A stretch of 64,000 nt of DNA. Source: Meandrina meandrites. Its lineage: Eukaryota > Cnidaria > Anthozoa > Scleractinia > Meandrinidae. Positions 26,201-41,200 of the stretch are shown one piece after another (the stretch's first letter is position 1; the number at the start of each line of letters is the position of its first letter). Made by a program: the position numbers and the translations under genes. The notes beneath the pieces are model-generated. The model made no database searches. It was not told where the DNA came from and saw nothing but the letters and a program-made list of their open reading frames with translations. Location: assembly GCA_963693305.1 (NCBI GenBank), contig OY855916.1, positions 10,298,001-10,362,000 of the forward strand, read 5' to 3'.

Positions 26201-29200
26201 GATATTAGTATATACTTTGGTGATGTGATTGTTGTAATATGATTGTTGTAATACAGTGTTTCTATTTATTGTACGAGTGCACGATGATATTAGCGTTGAT
26301 GTTATCTGTTAATAAACGGCAAGGAATGCAGATGCGATGGCGTTTTTTTTTTTTTTTTTTTTTTTTTTTTGGGGGGGGGGGGGGGGGGACGAACTTGCAG
26401 AGAACAAGCAAATTCTTAGCCTTCCAACATATATGCACAACATAAATGGAACAGAAATAAGGCCCCTAGCTAGTGAAACCCTACCCGGAGCAGAGAAAGT
26501 TGAACTTAAGGTTCGGTGAACTACGGTCTGTAGTGGAACGAACATTTGGCATGGTGAAAGCTCGTTGGAGCATTGCGTTGAAAAGGGTTGAACAAAAAAC
26601 GAGCACTCTAAAAAAGACTGCGATTGCTATGTGCGTTTTGCACAACATTTGTATTGAAAGGGATGACCTATATGAGTCCTTATATGGCACGGATAACAAC
26701 GATTCAGATGACAGTTCTGACGACGACAACGTTTCTTATAATAACATTCTAACCTTTGTGACAAGACTGTTGCCAGCATGAAAAGCTGTTTTAGAAAGTA
26801 TTTTTCGATTGTCCTCGATTTTGAAATTGGAGACAGGAGGCCTTACAGACCTTAGAGTATGGGAACTAAAAATCAGTGAAAATTTATTATAATGCAACAA
26901 GAAACCGCGTAGAGACCGTAGAACAAGAAAAAATACATCAGGTTAGTTAGAAACGAGTAATATTATGTATGAGCGAAAGAGAGAAATTATACTTGATGAG
27001 ATTTCTTAGGATTGACGAGCAGAAATGTCTATCTAAAACGCAAAGCAGTTAACATTAATTTTATATTTTTTGACCCCGAAGATTGACCTGAGTCAAGAGT
27101 TACTAGATGTAGGTTCATATATCTTGTTGTGAATTTCACACTAAAATATAACACAAATTTTATAATACTGAGCGACAACAACAGCCCTAGCTTTTAGTGG
27201 ATGGATGAAGTTCTAAAGAGGACTACATGTAACGTATTGAGGATGAAGAGTGTATTTTTTGTTAAAATTAGCTTTACGCTTTTCAATTCTTGATATCTTT
27301 GAACTGCAGCCAGCAGCTATCAAGTAAAATACAGACAAGCTTTACGTTTTTAAAATAACAGTCATTGTGACCTTTGCGACAAGATTGTAGACATTGTACT
27401 ATGAGATTATAATGATAATATCATGGGTGACAAATTACTCCTTAATTTTGGCGCGAAATTTCAGCGCTAATTTATAATTTCACATGTGAAATTATAAAAT
27501 TGCCATGGCAACGTCTCAATGTCTAAGTGGCAAGATGACGTACAGGCTTTTGTAAAAGATGATCGTAAAGCTTAAACTTTGCACATTTTCGCTTGAATTC
27601 CACCTTGGCCAGTTTGTTTGGTCGTGTTATAAACTTTTAGCGATAACATGAATGGCATTGAGCGGAATTTTGAGCGTTTTACACGGGCGTCGTTACGAGC
27701 CGGTTTGCTCATCACGATACAATAAACAAGTTACGAAACTACAACTGTAAGCGTAATTTGTCACCCATGATATTAAAAGGTAACCAAATGGTAAACTCGT
27801 GAAATTAGGAAATAATTTCACTTGCGTTTTGTCAAAATGCTAATAATTTCCCTCGCCTGAAGGCTCGGGAAATTATTAGAATTTTGACAAAATGCGTGTG
27901 AAATTATTTCCTAATTTCACTCGTCACCATTTGATTACCCATACAAATTAATTGTAACTCAACAAGAAAACACGTAGAAGAATAGCAAAATACCCCAGGT
28001 TAGTTAGAAACGCATAATACAATGTATAACCCATAAACCGAAAGAGAGAAATTATATTTGATGAGTTCTCTTAGCTTTGAAAAGCAGAAACGTCTATCAA
28101 CAAGATGTCAGTAGATGGACTTGTAGATAGTCTGAAATGTCAGCCGTCTTCTCTTCCTTACCACTCAGAGGACGGGCGCAAAGGAAGAGAAGACGGCTAA
28201 CATTTCAGACAAGACCTGTAGAGTTTTCGTTGTCGTTGTTGTGCATGTCACGCTACAGTATACCGCAACTTGATGGTGGATGAATGAAGCTCTTAAATTT
28301 CTTTAGAGTGTCTTGTCTTGTGGTCTCTTGATGTATAGATTTAATAAGTGCATTCATAGGATTTATCAGAACAACAGCTTTATTTTGCCTATTTAAAGAA
28401 TAGCGTGCTTTGATATCTGCCATGTTATCTTCAGTGGAACTATTGAATGTGATGGATTTTGGGAAAGTAGTTGTAAATGAATTATCATTTCTGTTTAAAA
28501 CGCGTACAATAATGGTGCACGTTTTAACAGGATATTTACTGTTCAGCTCTATTTATAGTGATTACAGTGGTGGAATATAGCAGATATAGTTTTCACGATC
28601 TTCGTAAAAATCAAACAATGTTCTAAAGTCGGGAAAATCTTGAAAAAAGAGTGACACGAGACGGCTTCAAGTGCCTTTGATCTTGAAAACTTTCGCCGCT
28701 ACAATTTCTCCCCGGTTTACTACGTTTCGTCCCGACTAACTGCCCCTGGGTCTCCGAGGTAGGTTCTACTGTATGTTTCCACTGAAAGAACGAAAAACGT
28801 TTTACACACATTGTTAATTTTTAATTAGAAACGCCACTAGCGCCTAGTACTCCAGTGGTAAGTGACATACAGACAACATCAGTCCGTTTATCATGGTTTC
28901 CACCGGGTTACAACGGAAACAGCCCCATCACTTCCTACAACGCGTACGCCAAAAAGGGCTCCAACAACTGGTACCGTCACAAGGATGATATCAATCCATC
29001 CAATCAACAGATATCAGTCACTCTCCGTAATCTTACTTCACACACACAATACCAGTTCCATGTAAGTGCTGTTAGTTCCGTTGGAGAAGGCGCGCCAAGT
29101 GGAGCATCAGGAGTCATCAGAACACTCATAGCAGGTAGCTGTCAGTACTAACAATATCGAAGACTTCGTTTTTATTTTTGTAACCGCGTGTTTTGATTCC

Positions 29201-32200
29201 CTCTGATTGAAAACAGTGGTTAGTTACATGTACGTCCAGGTCACGTGGGCACAATGCGCGAGGGTAACGCCGTCACGTGCGCGATGTGCATGACATAATG
29301 GTTGGTAAACGCTGCCATACTCGTGCGTCATGCACATGCTCTTTTAGCTAATGCGTTTAACAAGCAATGTTTAAACCTGCGCTCTAAACCCCCTGTTTTT
29401 ATAACCAAAACAAACGATTTGGAGAAAGTCTGATCTAACAGTTCCTTTTAAAGACATTAGAGTTTCACGATAACAAACCCCTTGGCCCCATTCTCCACGT
29501 GTTCTATCCTTTTTTTGCCACGTAGTCCTGGTCGATCTCAGTTACATTAATAATTCGAATTCTGGACCGAAGTCTACAGCTTGACTTTCGGCTTTAGCTT
29601 GCTTGCTGCCTTTGAATCGATTTTCTCGTCTTTTGAACGGTTTTGTTTTTTCATGAGGGAGATACCCACGAACATGTGAAAAATAAGTGTGCTGATGATC
29701 ACAGTCGATGATTGCACAGTGTTAACTCTTTAAACTGGTCACCAAAGGGCTTTCAAGTCTGCTCGTTAGCATGGTATCTGGATTTATCACAATGTGAGTT
29801 GAGCATTCTTTGCCTGTAATATAATTCTTTTTACTTCCAGCGCCATCTGCAGCTCCACTAAATGTAAAAGGAACCCCAACTAGTGCTGATTCAATTCTTG
29901 TGGAGTGGCAGGTATGTATGCATATCCTGTGAATTAATTGAATATTATTAATTTGGATAGCGTCCAATATCATTTTAGTCGTGTGTGTAGCATAAGGCAA
30001 GTCCGCATTAAGCTACTACGAGTATTTCTACTTCCTCTGGATAGGATTCAAGAGGTTGCCCTGAGCATTGAGTTTCTTGCTCAAGAATTCAAAACAATGA
30101 CGCCGTCTGCCAACGCTCCAACATGTCTTCCCATGTATTCCAACAGTTGTGCGCAATATTTTTAGAAGTTCCAAATTGTCCTATTTTTTTTTTCAGGTTC
30201 CACCTACAGAAACCCACAACGGTCCTCTGCGGGGTTTCAAAATAGCTTATGGTTTGAGCGGTGTGGCTGCCAGCAACTTCATTATCAAGAAGATTACTAA
30301 TTCAGCTGCCACTCAGAGCAACATTGATGGCCTCGTACAGTTCACTGAATACAAGATTAAAGTGCTAGCGTACAATGATGCAGGGGACGGGAAGTACAAT
30401 GTCCCAATCCCTGTTATCACAGCGGAGGGGGGTGAGTGATTATGACCACACCCATTTATTTTCGTTTGTCAAGCGATAACCTGAAACAGGAAAGACGAGC
30501 TGCTGCTTCTCTGCAAGAAGTGGAGCTACAATTGGCTTGTAAAACTTATTCCTGAACTTTTTTAATCTATTTTTTATCTGAAAAGTCAGCAGCACCCATT
30601 TATTTTTCCCCACACCCTTCGCCTCCCCCACTCCCTCCCCCCCCCCCCCCCCCCCCCCTAAAAAGAAAAAGAAAAAGTCCGTTCTTGTGCAGGTTTGTAA
30701 CAGATATTCTGGTAATAAACGTACAACAATAGTTTATGAAATTCTAATGAGCAAACTTTTCAGCCTGAAGCGAATTAAAAAAAAAAAGAAACAACATTAC
30801 TAAAATGGTTTATGCATGATCATTACCAATCTGCTATTCTTCACGTAATTCTTTCTCAAAAATAAATCATTTCAGAACTTATCCTGGGGTAATTTCCGCA
30901 AGTCTAACTAGAAATGTGTAATTTTGGGGGAACTGGATACTTGAAAATAAGGATTTTATGATAAACTTGATCATTTCCTTTCTCACTCGTTGCACTTATC
31001 TTGTAGTGCCAACCGCTCCCCCGCGGGAAGTCAAAGTAATAAATATCACCACAGTCAGTGTACATTTGGAGTGGGAGCCACCCCCGCAGAAAGATCAGAA
31101 TGGACGCATTCGAGGTTACAAGGTACTTGGAAAACTTCCTAGCTCTCAGTCGTTTTTCACACGACACGGAACACCGTTGCTCGCATAATCTTCGGAAATT
31201 TTCTGGTCATGTTTGCCATTTTCGGAAGACTTCAAGTCATCTTTAAAAAAATCATCAGATGTTCACATTAAAGTCATCTTCGGAAATCATCGGATGTCTT
31301 CGGACCAACTTTTTCCCTTGACTTACAAAAATTAATAGCCTGTTCCAGGTGTTCGATCGGTTAGTGGGATGGGGAGCAGCGCGAAATTCGGGATTGCGTG
31401 ACGAACGGCGAGCGGGAAAATGGCGAGGAGACTAAGGCGAGAAGCGAAGGAACGCCTGTGAGCATTTTTAACAAAAGCCTCTCCCGGTATACCAGATTCT
31501 GGTATACCCTCTGATTGGTCAGTTTTGACACCTTTTGTTAACACTCAAGCGTCCTTGATCTTGATGAGAAATTAGATATAGCTGCGGTCAGGAACCTTTC
31601 AACAAGTCACGGTCACGTGGAGTTCCAACATGTTGTAAACAACGCGCTCAAGGATTTCCCTGTCGTGAACCTTCACAAAAAAACATAAAGATTGCTTGAC
31701 GAATTTAGTCAGTGGGAAAAGGTCTGAAATATTCCGTGAAAATGTTGATTACTTGTATTTAATATTTGCCTAAAACATATGGTGGCATATACTGCGCGCA
31801 AAACAGTCAACAGACTTGCGCATGTGAGATTTCAAATCCACATTAAATTTGAATCATGTGGTGCCAGAACAAATGATACAATTAACATATAGTACCCTTC
31901 AGAAACAAGTGAGAAGCTTAAAGGTCGAAAGACCGAACACAATACGGCCAATGCACAAATGTCACGAACGCAGAAATCGTGAAGGCCTGTCACCTTTATT
32001 ACACCCCGATATTACCGACTCTCGCCATTACGGACACTAAATGACGCCGCGACCATGTCCGCTATAACGAGAGTTGACTACATCGTTGCGATCTAACTCG
32101 TTGGCTCGCTGGTCTGACTGGTATTATTACGAGAACAACGTTGTCGCAATGCCGCTAATCAAGCGAACTGGAGGTATATTTCAAAATTCTTCTATTGTTA

Positions 32201-35200
32201 CTATTGTTGTTATTATTCTATTATTTGAGAGTCTTTGTGATATGGTGAAAATATAAAAAACAATGATAACTTACCCAGAATCGTCACGATCATTCTTCGG
32301 CGAAGACAGAATTTCTTTCGCCGGCACTAGCTGATTTCTCAGAAAGTGATTCAACATTGAATCCGCTTTGGCTAACTTACCCTTCACTTTCACTGTCCGT
32401 CATTTCCAAAAGAACAAGAAGCTGGTCAAGGGACAGCACATGTGGTGTTTTCATAACGGTATGACCGGGAATACGTACATCATAGTCACAAACCGACATT
32501 TGTTGATTGATTAATTGCAGGCATTTTAATTTGTAATTTTTATATTTTATGTATTTATTTTTTATTTTATTGACTCGAAGTTTGTTAACTCGAAGTCCAA
32601 CTCGAACTCGAACTCGAATCCAAACTCGAGGGTTCAGGATTCCCCCTCTGGACATTTGCTAGGCCACAGTCTTACGGCTCTATTCAACTTTAACTGCCTC
32701 CAAATAATACAACAATTAGTACCCTTAAGAAACAAATGAGAAGCAAAAAGGTCGAAGGACCGAATTCAATACAGAACGGCAAATGTGCAAATGTCACGAA
32801 CGTAGGAGTCGTGTAGGCCAGTCACCTCTATTTTACTATGATTGAAACTGACAACTGAAAACCACAAGCTGCAAAAATCTGTGGTCATATTACGCGGGCC
32901 CTGTCGGCGGTCTGGCTGGGGGCGGAAAGGGCTTTTGTTTAAAATTCTACCAGGCGTTTCTTCGCTTTCTCGCTTTCTCCCCACACCCCTCCCGTCATTT
33001 TTCGCTCGCCGTTTTTCGCGCTACTCCCACGAACCGAACGCCTGGAACAAGCTAAAAAATAAGCGAAAAATGCCTTAAATATCTAATTTGTAAATCAATC
33101 AGATATCAATAATCTTGCCTTCTATTGTTGCCTTTTTGTGGACCAGCTCCTAGCGTGGAAGGAAAGCACACCCAACAATGTACTTCAACGAGTGGCAGAT
33201 CACAATGATACGGCTCCAATCCAGAATGGTATCCTGGGGGGCTTAGAGAACTTCACTCAGTATACTGTGGCTGTGGTGGCGTACAATGGCGCTGGAGACA
33301 GTCCCAGATCCGATACGTTAATTATCAGGACCGATGAAGAAGGTACTTGCTACATTTACCAACTCGATCACATTTTTCCATAGTCTAAAGGCAACAGAAA
33401 TTACGTCATAAAATGTTCAAAACTCGAGTTAAACCACCGGTGAGCGGGCGTGAACTGACCTATCAAAGGCCATTTCAAAAGACGTTTAGGATCAATAGTA
33501 CATTGTCCCGCTTAATGACATAGTTTTGTTCCTCTGAACTCTTTAACTTTTACCGTACTGTCTTACAACTAAATATCTCAAAGATCTATTATTGTTACCA
33601 ACAGTTCCAGACGCGCCCAGGTCATTTACAATGTCTGAGATTTACGCGGACGCGTTAAGAGTGAGTTGGGCCCGACCTTTGCAGTTGAATGGTGTTCTTA
33701 CCGCCTATCTGGTGAAACATTGGCGAAATGACACGCTTCCGAGCAGTGGACAGACGAAGCGGCTGTCAAACACGACCCTGTCACACACAGTGACGGGATT
33801 ACGAGCCAATACTGCTTACAGTGTCGACATATCCGCTGAGACTCGAGCGGGGACTGGTACGAGCAAGAACCTAGTGGCAACAACTACACAGTCTCCTGGT
33901 AAGTTAGCGCTGCTGCTTTCGACTAACACGAGTGACTTTCTGAATGGTTAATCCAAACTGCACTGGTTGTATTTTGTTCGGCGTGTAATATACCATTTTG
34001 TGTTGGCCTTTGGATCGAGGGTGCAATAGCAATACTCGTATCAGCACGATATAGAAACCCGAGTTAAGCCGTTGCACTTATAAGCCACTATTCTGATGTC
34101 GTGTAAATTTTGCAGAGAAGCCAGGCATTCCGTACAATCTGAGGGTCATAGAAGCAAGGGCACGTTCCGTGTTGTTGGATTTTACCCCTGGATCATTCGG
34201 CCGAGCTCCTATTCTGACCTACACAATAAAGTACAATAACGATTCTTTTTACGACCCTATCTCGGCTCGATGGAAAACACTGATGGTTGTTCAAGACGCT
34301 CATTTGGTGTGGAACTTGCTTCCGCTTACTCTCCTGAGCCTCACGCCGTACAGTGACTACAGATTTCGAGTCATAGCTACGAACAAGGTCGGCAGCAGCA
34401 ACCCCAGTAACGCCTCTGATACGGTCAGGACATTAGAAACTGGTAAGAAAACAAGAGTGATCAATAACTGACGAGTAGGTACGCATAAGCACAAGGAGAG
34501 GTATTGATTTTCTTGTGCTCGTGTTTGATATGCTTTGTCACGGTGATTTCTAGTGCGGACAACACAAGAAGAGTGAGTGCGTTCGTGATCAACATGCGGT
34601 CCTTACTATTTTTATGCTTGGGTATATATGTTTATGTTGCTCACGTTTGGCATTTTGTGCTTATGCTTGCATTGCTGTCGTTGTCACTAGAAAGGCCTTT
34701 AGGAAATGCATGCTTCTTCGCAAGTGAAAACCAGGCTTTACAACATTACCAGGTAAACTCTACTCTCTGTTTAGTGTGCTTTATCAAACTTGTTTTCTTG
34801 TCTTACCCAGCCCCCTCTCGTCCCCCAAGTAATCTGACGTTGCTTTCACTCGGCAAAGATGGACTGGAATTGAGATGGAAGGTTGGTTTAATTGCATCTG
34901 TTCGGTTGGAGTTAGCATAAGTTTAACTATTTTTAAGCAAGCTTCAGGAAGACGAGAACGAACACTCCCTCTATTTCTTGTGATGTAACTGCCGGGCGCT
35001 CACTCTCAGTAGTTGAACCGCCATCTCCAATACGTTTGTGAACAACATTTTGAGACAGTACAAAACTGCTCTTTTTACCCAGTCAGTTTCTTTTATTTGT
35101 TAATGTTGATGGAGGCTCGAGGTATTGGCTGTTAAAATTGCCGTAAATATATCTCTCCAGAGTAATCAGATTTTTAATTGAATAAAAAGTACTTTACTAA

Positions 35201-38200
35201 GAGTGAAAGTCTTGTAGTTTCAATGAATTCCTATTCTCAGACAACTAAATGGCTTTTGTTTACTTGTCATAGATTCCACCTCAAGACACATGGAATAGTG
35301 ACTCCATTGGATTCTCTATGATGTTTGAACCGCAAGGGGAGCCAAATCACGCCTTTACAATAAAAATTCCAAACAGCCAAGTAAACGACTACAGAGCCCG
35401 AGGACTTTTAAAATACAAGCGCTACAAGGTCTCAGTAAGAGCGTACAACTTAAATGGCAAAGGAGCTAGCAATGACAGCGCAGTGGCCTGGGCCTGGACA
35501 CAGGAAGACGGTAAGAACCCGTATGCAGAGCATTCTGATGTCCCGCATGCGCGGCTGTTTTCTCCTCTCGAAACTCTCTTTGCAATGCATTTTTCACGCT
35601 AAAAGAAGAAGTTCTACTATGAAGGGATGCTATCTCCCGCACTTTGCATTTTTCGGGCGCGTTGGCACGTTGTGGACTCAAGTGTCGTTCAAACTAAAAA
35701 TGCTTCAAAATCTCATCGCGGAAACCAAAATGTACCATTCAGTGACAAGAATGTGTCATGACGTGCTAATATTTTAACAGAATGTTCTAAGCAAAAATGA
35801 TATGAAACAAATTTTATGATTAACTGTCGTAGAAATTAGTCAGCTGTGTGCGCTTTAATTTGTTGGTTTCCTGACAGCTCATGGCCAGGCCAGGTCCATA
35901 TTTCAATGTTATTTTTGGTTAATTGTTTTCCAGCGCCATCTGCTGCTCCAAGCCGTGTTACCCCTGTGGACATAGGCGCAACCTCCGTAACGCTTACATG
36001 GGGACCTGTATCAAGTGTGGGACAAAATGGACAAATCCTTGGTTACAAGGTAAACTGTTTATTTCATTTTAATCTGGCTGGTGATCGAGCCTACGAAAGA
36101 GATTAGCAATAATTAGACAACGAGCAGCTCGAAAGGGCATAGCCCTAATTAAGCCAACTATCAAAGTCGATAGAAAATGAGATCGAGCAGTCCTGTTGTT
36201 TTAGTATAACTCAATGGATGATTTATTGAACGACAGCGACAATCAATTTTATCATGTTTTTTTGTTTGTTTTTTTCTAATATATTTTTCGCGAGAACTTT
36301 CTATCGATCGTCAACAGCTGCCTGTTTAGTCAATCACAGTGTGATTTTACTTACCGTCCCCACTGGGTTGTGCTAACAGACGTTATGATCATCTTAGATT
36401 TACTACCAGATCCTTGGCCGTCAAAACACAGAGAAAGAGAAAGAAGTCGTCAACGGCCTTGTGTTCTCTGCCACCCTCACGGGGCTGGAGAGCTTCGTCA
36501 CTTACAAGTTCCAGATACTCGCCTACACAAAAACTGGGAATGGGCCGAGAAGCACGGCAGTGAGAGCTACTACTCGACAGTCCAGTAAGTCGCGCTCACT
36601 TATCGTTTCACTTCTAGCTTCCCCTCCCTTTATAGCAAGTTAGAGACGATGCTCACGTGAAAAATAACTCAATCGTTTATGTTCTGTTCAGATCCAGGCC
36701 CTCCTGCTCGCGTCCGTTTTATAAACGTTGGCAAGACGTCCGTGACGGTATCCTGGGACCCACCAGTCTACCCCCGCGGTGTGATAACGAGATACAGAGC
36801 ATCGTGCCGTCTTAATACATCGTCATCTGGTTATGTGTGGGACCGCCTCATGAGCCGTAATGAACGTCAGAGGATTGCTGGGCCTTTGAATCCACAGTCG
36901 TATTATCGGTTTTTCCTTTGGGCTGGTACAAACACAAGCTGGAGCAAAACGCCCGCTGAAGCTGTTGTTTATACTGGCGGTTCAACAGGTAAATAAAGTT
37001 CAGGAGTACCCAACGACGGTTTCGAAGAAAATCCACCGTACAGTGTACTTAACATTATCTGAGTGTCGCTACGTCAATCTTGTTTAATATTTAACTTTCC
37101 TGGGAAAAAAATACCCGCTCTTCACTGCCAGCAAGCAGGATTTTGAAGTTATCGGATTCCCAGCCAGCGCTCGAATTTGAGGTCGTCTACGAGCCAGCAG
37201 GCTTTAAATTTGTCAACTAGCTAGCCAGCATAAAAACAGTTTGCCAAAAGTTTGCCAGCATGTTCGAGTATACGATTTTTTGCCAGTCAGCGAGAAATTT
37301 CAATATATACCATAGCACTTGTGCATTCCTTAAAAACTATTTTTATAACAACGGATTTAGTATCATGGACACAAAAAGTACGTTTAAAAATGGTTTTATT
37401 TTTACATTTGACTCAAAAGTTTTTTAACACTTGAAAGATTACACTTACCACACAACAGTAAACAAAAGGAAAAGGTAAAATGTGCTTACAGTGTTCTGAT
37501 TATCCATCAGGGATCCAAGCTGCACTCTGAAAATAAATCGTGAAATCCCTCCAAAAGAAGAGTGAAGTATAAACAATGTTCACACAGTAAACAGACGTAA
37601 TCGAGATATTAATGACTAGTTGTACCTATCTGTAAGTGCCAACGAGCTAAACAAACATGTTTGCTGATAAGAGCAGGCAATGAAGACCAATCAATGGTTT
37701 CGATAGAAATTACAATTATTACAATTTAATTGTTTGAAAAGACCAAAATGTGGCAAATTGTATTTTAGGTGATTCTGAGGAGAAAGTGCTATTTCCTATA
37801 GGTACAAAGCACAAGTTTCTTGTGACTTTTGAAGCGTTAAAAATGTCACAAAATGTGAGCCATTTGCAGCAAAAGCAATCGACAGTTGCTCGTCAGGTGA
37901 TCACCGCAAAAGACTCACGACAGAAGCCGCAAGGATTCGCAGCAAAAGCAATGGTTAGTTGTTCGTTACAGTGAGGCGCGATCACCGCAAAAGACTCACG
38001 ACAGAAGCCGCAAGGATTCGCAGCAAGAGCAATCGTTAGTTGTTCGTTACAGTGAGGCGATCACTGCAAAAGACTCACGACAGAAGCCGCAAGGATTCGC
38101 AGCAAAAGCAATCGTAAGTTGTTTGTTACAGTGAGGCGCGATCACCGCAAAAGACTCACGACAGAAGCCGCAAGGATTCGCAGCAAGAGCAATCATCAGT

Positions 38201-41200
38201 TGTTCGTTACAGTGAGGCGATCACCGCAAAAGACTCACGACAGAAGCCGCAAGGATTCGCAGCAAAAGCAATCGTTAGTTGTTCGTTACAGTGAGGCGAT
38301 CACCGCAAAAGACTCGCGACAGAAGCCGCAAGGATTCGCAGCAAGCTCACGTTTAGAGAAAGCGAAGAATTTAAAAATTATCTATTCATTCACATAAGCG
38401 TCACGCTTGTGTGAGTCGGAACGTGACCTTTCAGTTTACGCGGTATTTATAGGAAACACGAGAAACAACCGTTGAGAATTTGAGGGCTTTTATATAAGAC
38501 ATTGTATGGGGAACATAAATTCTTCGAAATAACTACTTTTTTACGTAAGATGAATACAACACACTCACCTCTTGTGTCCGTTGTGTTTTTTGGTTATTTT
38601 CACTGTTTTGGGCCAAAAGCGCTCGCCGTAATAGCAAATTCATTGACAAATTCAATAAATAAAACATGCAGTGCCTTGAAACAAAAAGGTACTGTGTTTT
38701 AAGTCTAGCTAAAACATGATTCACTGTGCTGTTATCTGCTGTACCTTCGATTTATAACACTGGAGTAATCTGGTGACCAAAGTTGCTCGGGTAAGAAGAC
38801 TTGTTTTATCGGAAGTGACCGCCAGTTTAAGGGGCTAAAACTGGAACAAAAGGACCGAATTAAATTTTTACATCCATTCCGAAAATTCCACAGTGAATTT
38901 GAAAGAGTACTTACCAATAAAAGACTTGGGAAAGAACGTAGAACCAGAGAAAAAGGTAACCGGCCACGCGCTCAACTGACTCAAGGCGCGCACGGTAGAA
39001 ATTGATCTGAGCGGTTTGAATTGATCACTGTGTAACGTAACCTCTTCACAAACATAAACCAATTTGCTGATCTGTTTTCACTCCAAAAATGACAGCAGAA
39101 CAAAAGAAAAAGACATTACCGATAAATACTTAACTCGATTACAGGAAACCTTTTATGCCACGCAACGCGAATAATTCCCAGAGAGCATTGCAACACCCAC
39201 CAGCCAGAAAATTTAATTCTTCATTTCCCAGCAGAACCAGCCAGTTTTGCGTCGAGGAAAATTTCCCAGCAAGAGTTTTCTTTCCGTTTAATGTTCCCAG
39301 CCAGCTGAATTTAAGACTGACGAGCGGGTATTTTGAAGAGCGCCTCTGTTGGGTACTCCTGAAAGTTTACAACTCTTGTAAGGGAACGCCTCCATTAGGC
39401 GGCCTCACACTCATTGTTCCTGCTGCCAGACTATTCAACAAATTCGCCTGATTCCCATATATGGTCAGAAAGTTATTGTTATCTGTCATCCGTACATAAC
39501 AGATATCCTGCGATATATACGTAGGTTGCCAAGATTTGACTAAAATCTTGCAAAACGCTGCACAACAACAGTTTTTTTCCGCTGCAAAATCAGTTACGTT
39601 GACAATTTGTCGTCCTGCTCAATCTTGCGGAATAGCGTCTGATTTTAGCCAACACGGCTAGGTATCAGGCGATATTGCGCCCGATTTCACAGGATAATTG
39701 TACATCCTTTCTTTTAATAGCATAAACAGACTGTTTATTTGAGGTTTTAGAAACTTCAGCTAAAAATCAGGTCGGACAAAGGAAGTTCACTTTTACTTGT
39801 CTGCATAAGTAGGAACGCGAGAAATCATTTGGTGCTCTGATATCAGCGTTCAGCACATGTGTGCAACTGTATTAAACCTACTTTCAACCTTTCGGTCTGC
39901 TCACAGATTGGACGTTTCTGTCCGATAACGTTTTTATCAATGCTTTATAGCTTACGACTTTTCGGACATAAAATACTGTTTCTTAGACGCGGATATTTAA
40001 CTACATGGCGTTAAGTCTTTGTAAACCTTTACGAATGTAATGTTTTTCTTTCATCACAGAGCCTCCAGATGCACCATTCATTGTGCCAATATATTTTTCG
40101 GACATCCGTGAGCGATGGATAATCGTCAAATGGCAAGCCACCTCGGATACTAAAAGTCCCTTAAGGTACTTCACGCTGCAGCTGAACAAAAATGGCGAGG
40201 ACTGGCAGGTGGATTCCTCTAATGTGCCTCCCAACTCAAGAAGCCTTAAAGTGGAAGGACTTATTCCAGGAGAGTCTTACACGTTCAGGATCATGGCTAC
40301 TAACGACAAGGGCAACAGTCCGTATAGTGCTGCGTCCACAGCAGTCTCTACTCGTCTTGCGCGTGAGTACAGCTTATGAGAACCGTATTTTAACAAAATC
40401 TGTTTGAAATAATGCCCGCGTTGTACTTACGGAAGTCGAGTCCTTGAGTACTTCTACTCACCAGTTGCGCGTTTTTACCACTGGACTGCGATAGACTAGG
40501 GAGCCAGTACTGCCTCTTACGCAGACGCTCGGTTTTGGCTCGTTAAGCGATCTTTGCGGAGTAAAGATTGCTTGACGAGCCAAACGAACGTCTGTGTAGG
40601 ATGCCAATGGGAGCTAAGCCATATGCTTGCTTAGTTCCTTGCCCCCGGGTTGGGGATAGGGCCAGAAATTAATGTCCTCGGCTATACTTCAGCTGTCCTT
40701 GCTCTTGGCCGCAGCTGCAAAGCCGTATATAAACTAGGATCAAATGTAACATTCACAACGTCCCGCATAGTGCTGTTTTCAGTTGAGCGTCATAAAGCCA
40801 AAACCAAAGTAATCACTCTGGTCAGTCACAAAGAAACACCAAAGCAAATGCGAATTACTTTCGACAGTCAAGTGAAAACCGCTCTTTTGCTAGGATAGTT
40901 TTGAGGATTTGGGAGATGTATAGATTAAATGAATGATATGTGTCGAGTTTGGTAGGAATATGAGGAGGACGTTTTAGTCACTTCAGCTTGTACCACTGAC
41001 TGATTAATAAATACAGTTCGAACTAAGTTATTTCGAATTCCCCCGCCATTTTTCCGCTCGCCGTTCGTCACGCAATCCCGAATTTCGCGCTGCTCCCCAC
41101 TAACCGAACGCCTGGAACAGGCTACTTGGGACGTAGTTTAGTGTCCGTAAAAGCGAGAGTCCGAAATAGCGGGGTGTAAGTAATAAAATGCCGATAACAT

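Noticed and set aside
34504..34810. In-frame extension upstream of exon 16 with membrane-like segments
   Set aside because: Exon 16 has a strong acceptor and the same 71-base size as exons 10 and 22; the extension carries no domain.
37865..38344. CRISPR-like array
   Set aside because: Whole ~80-bp units repeat with no unique spacers, in a eukaryotic intron; it is a minisatellite.
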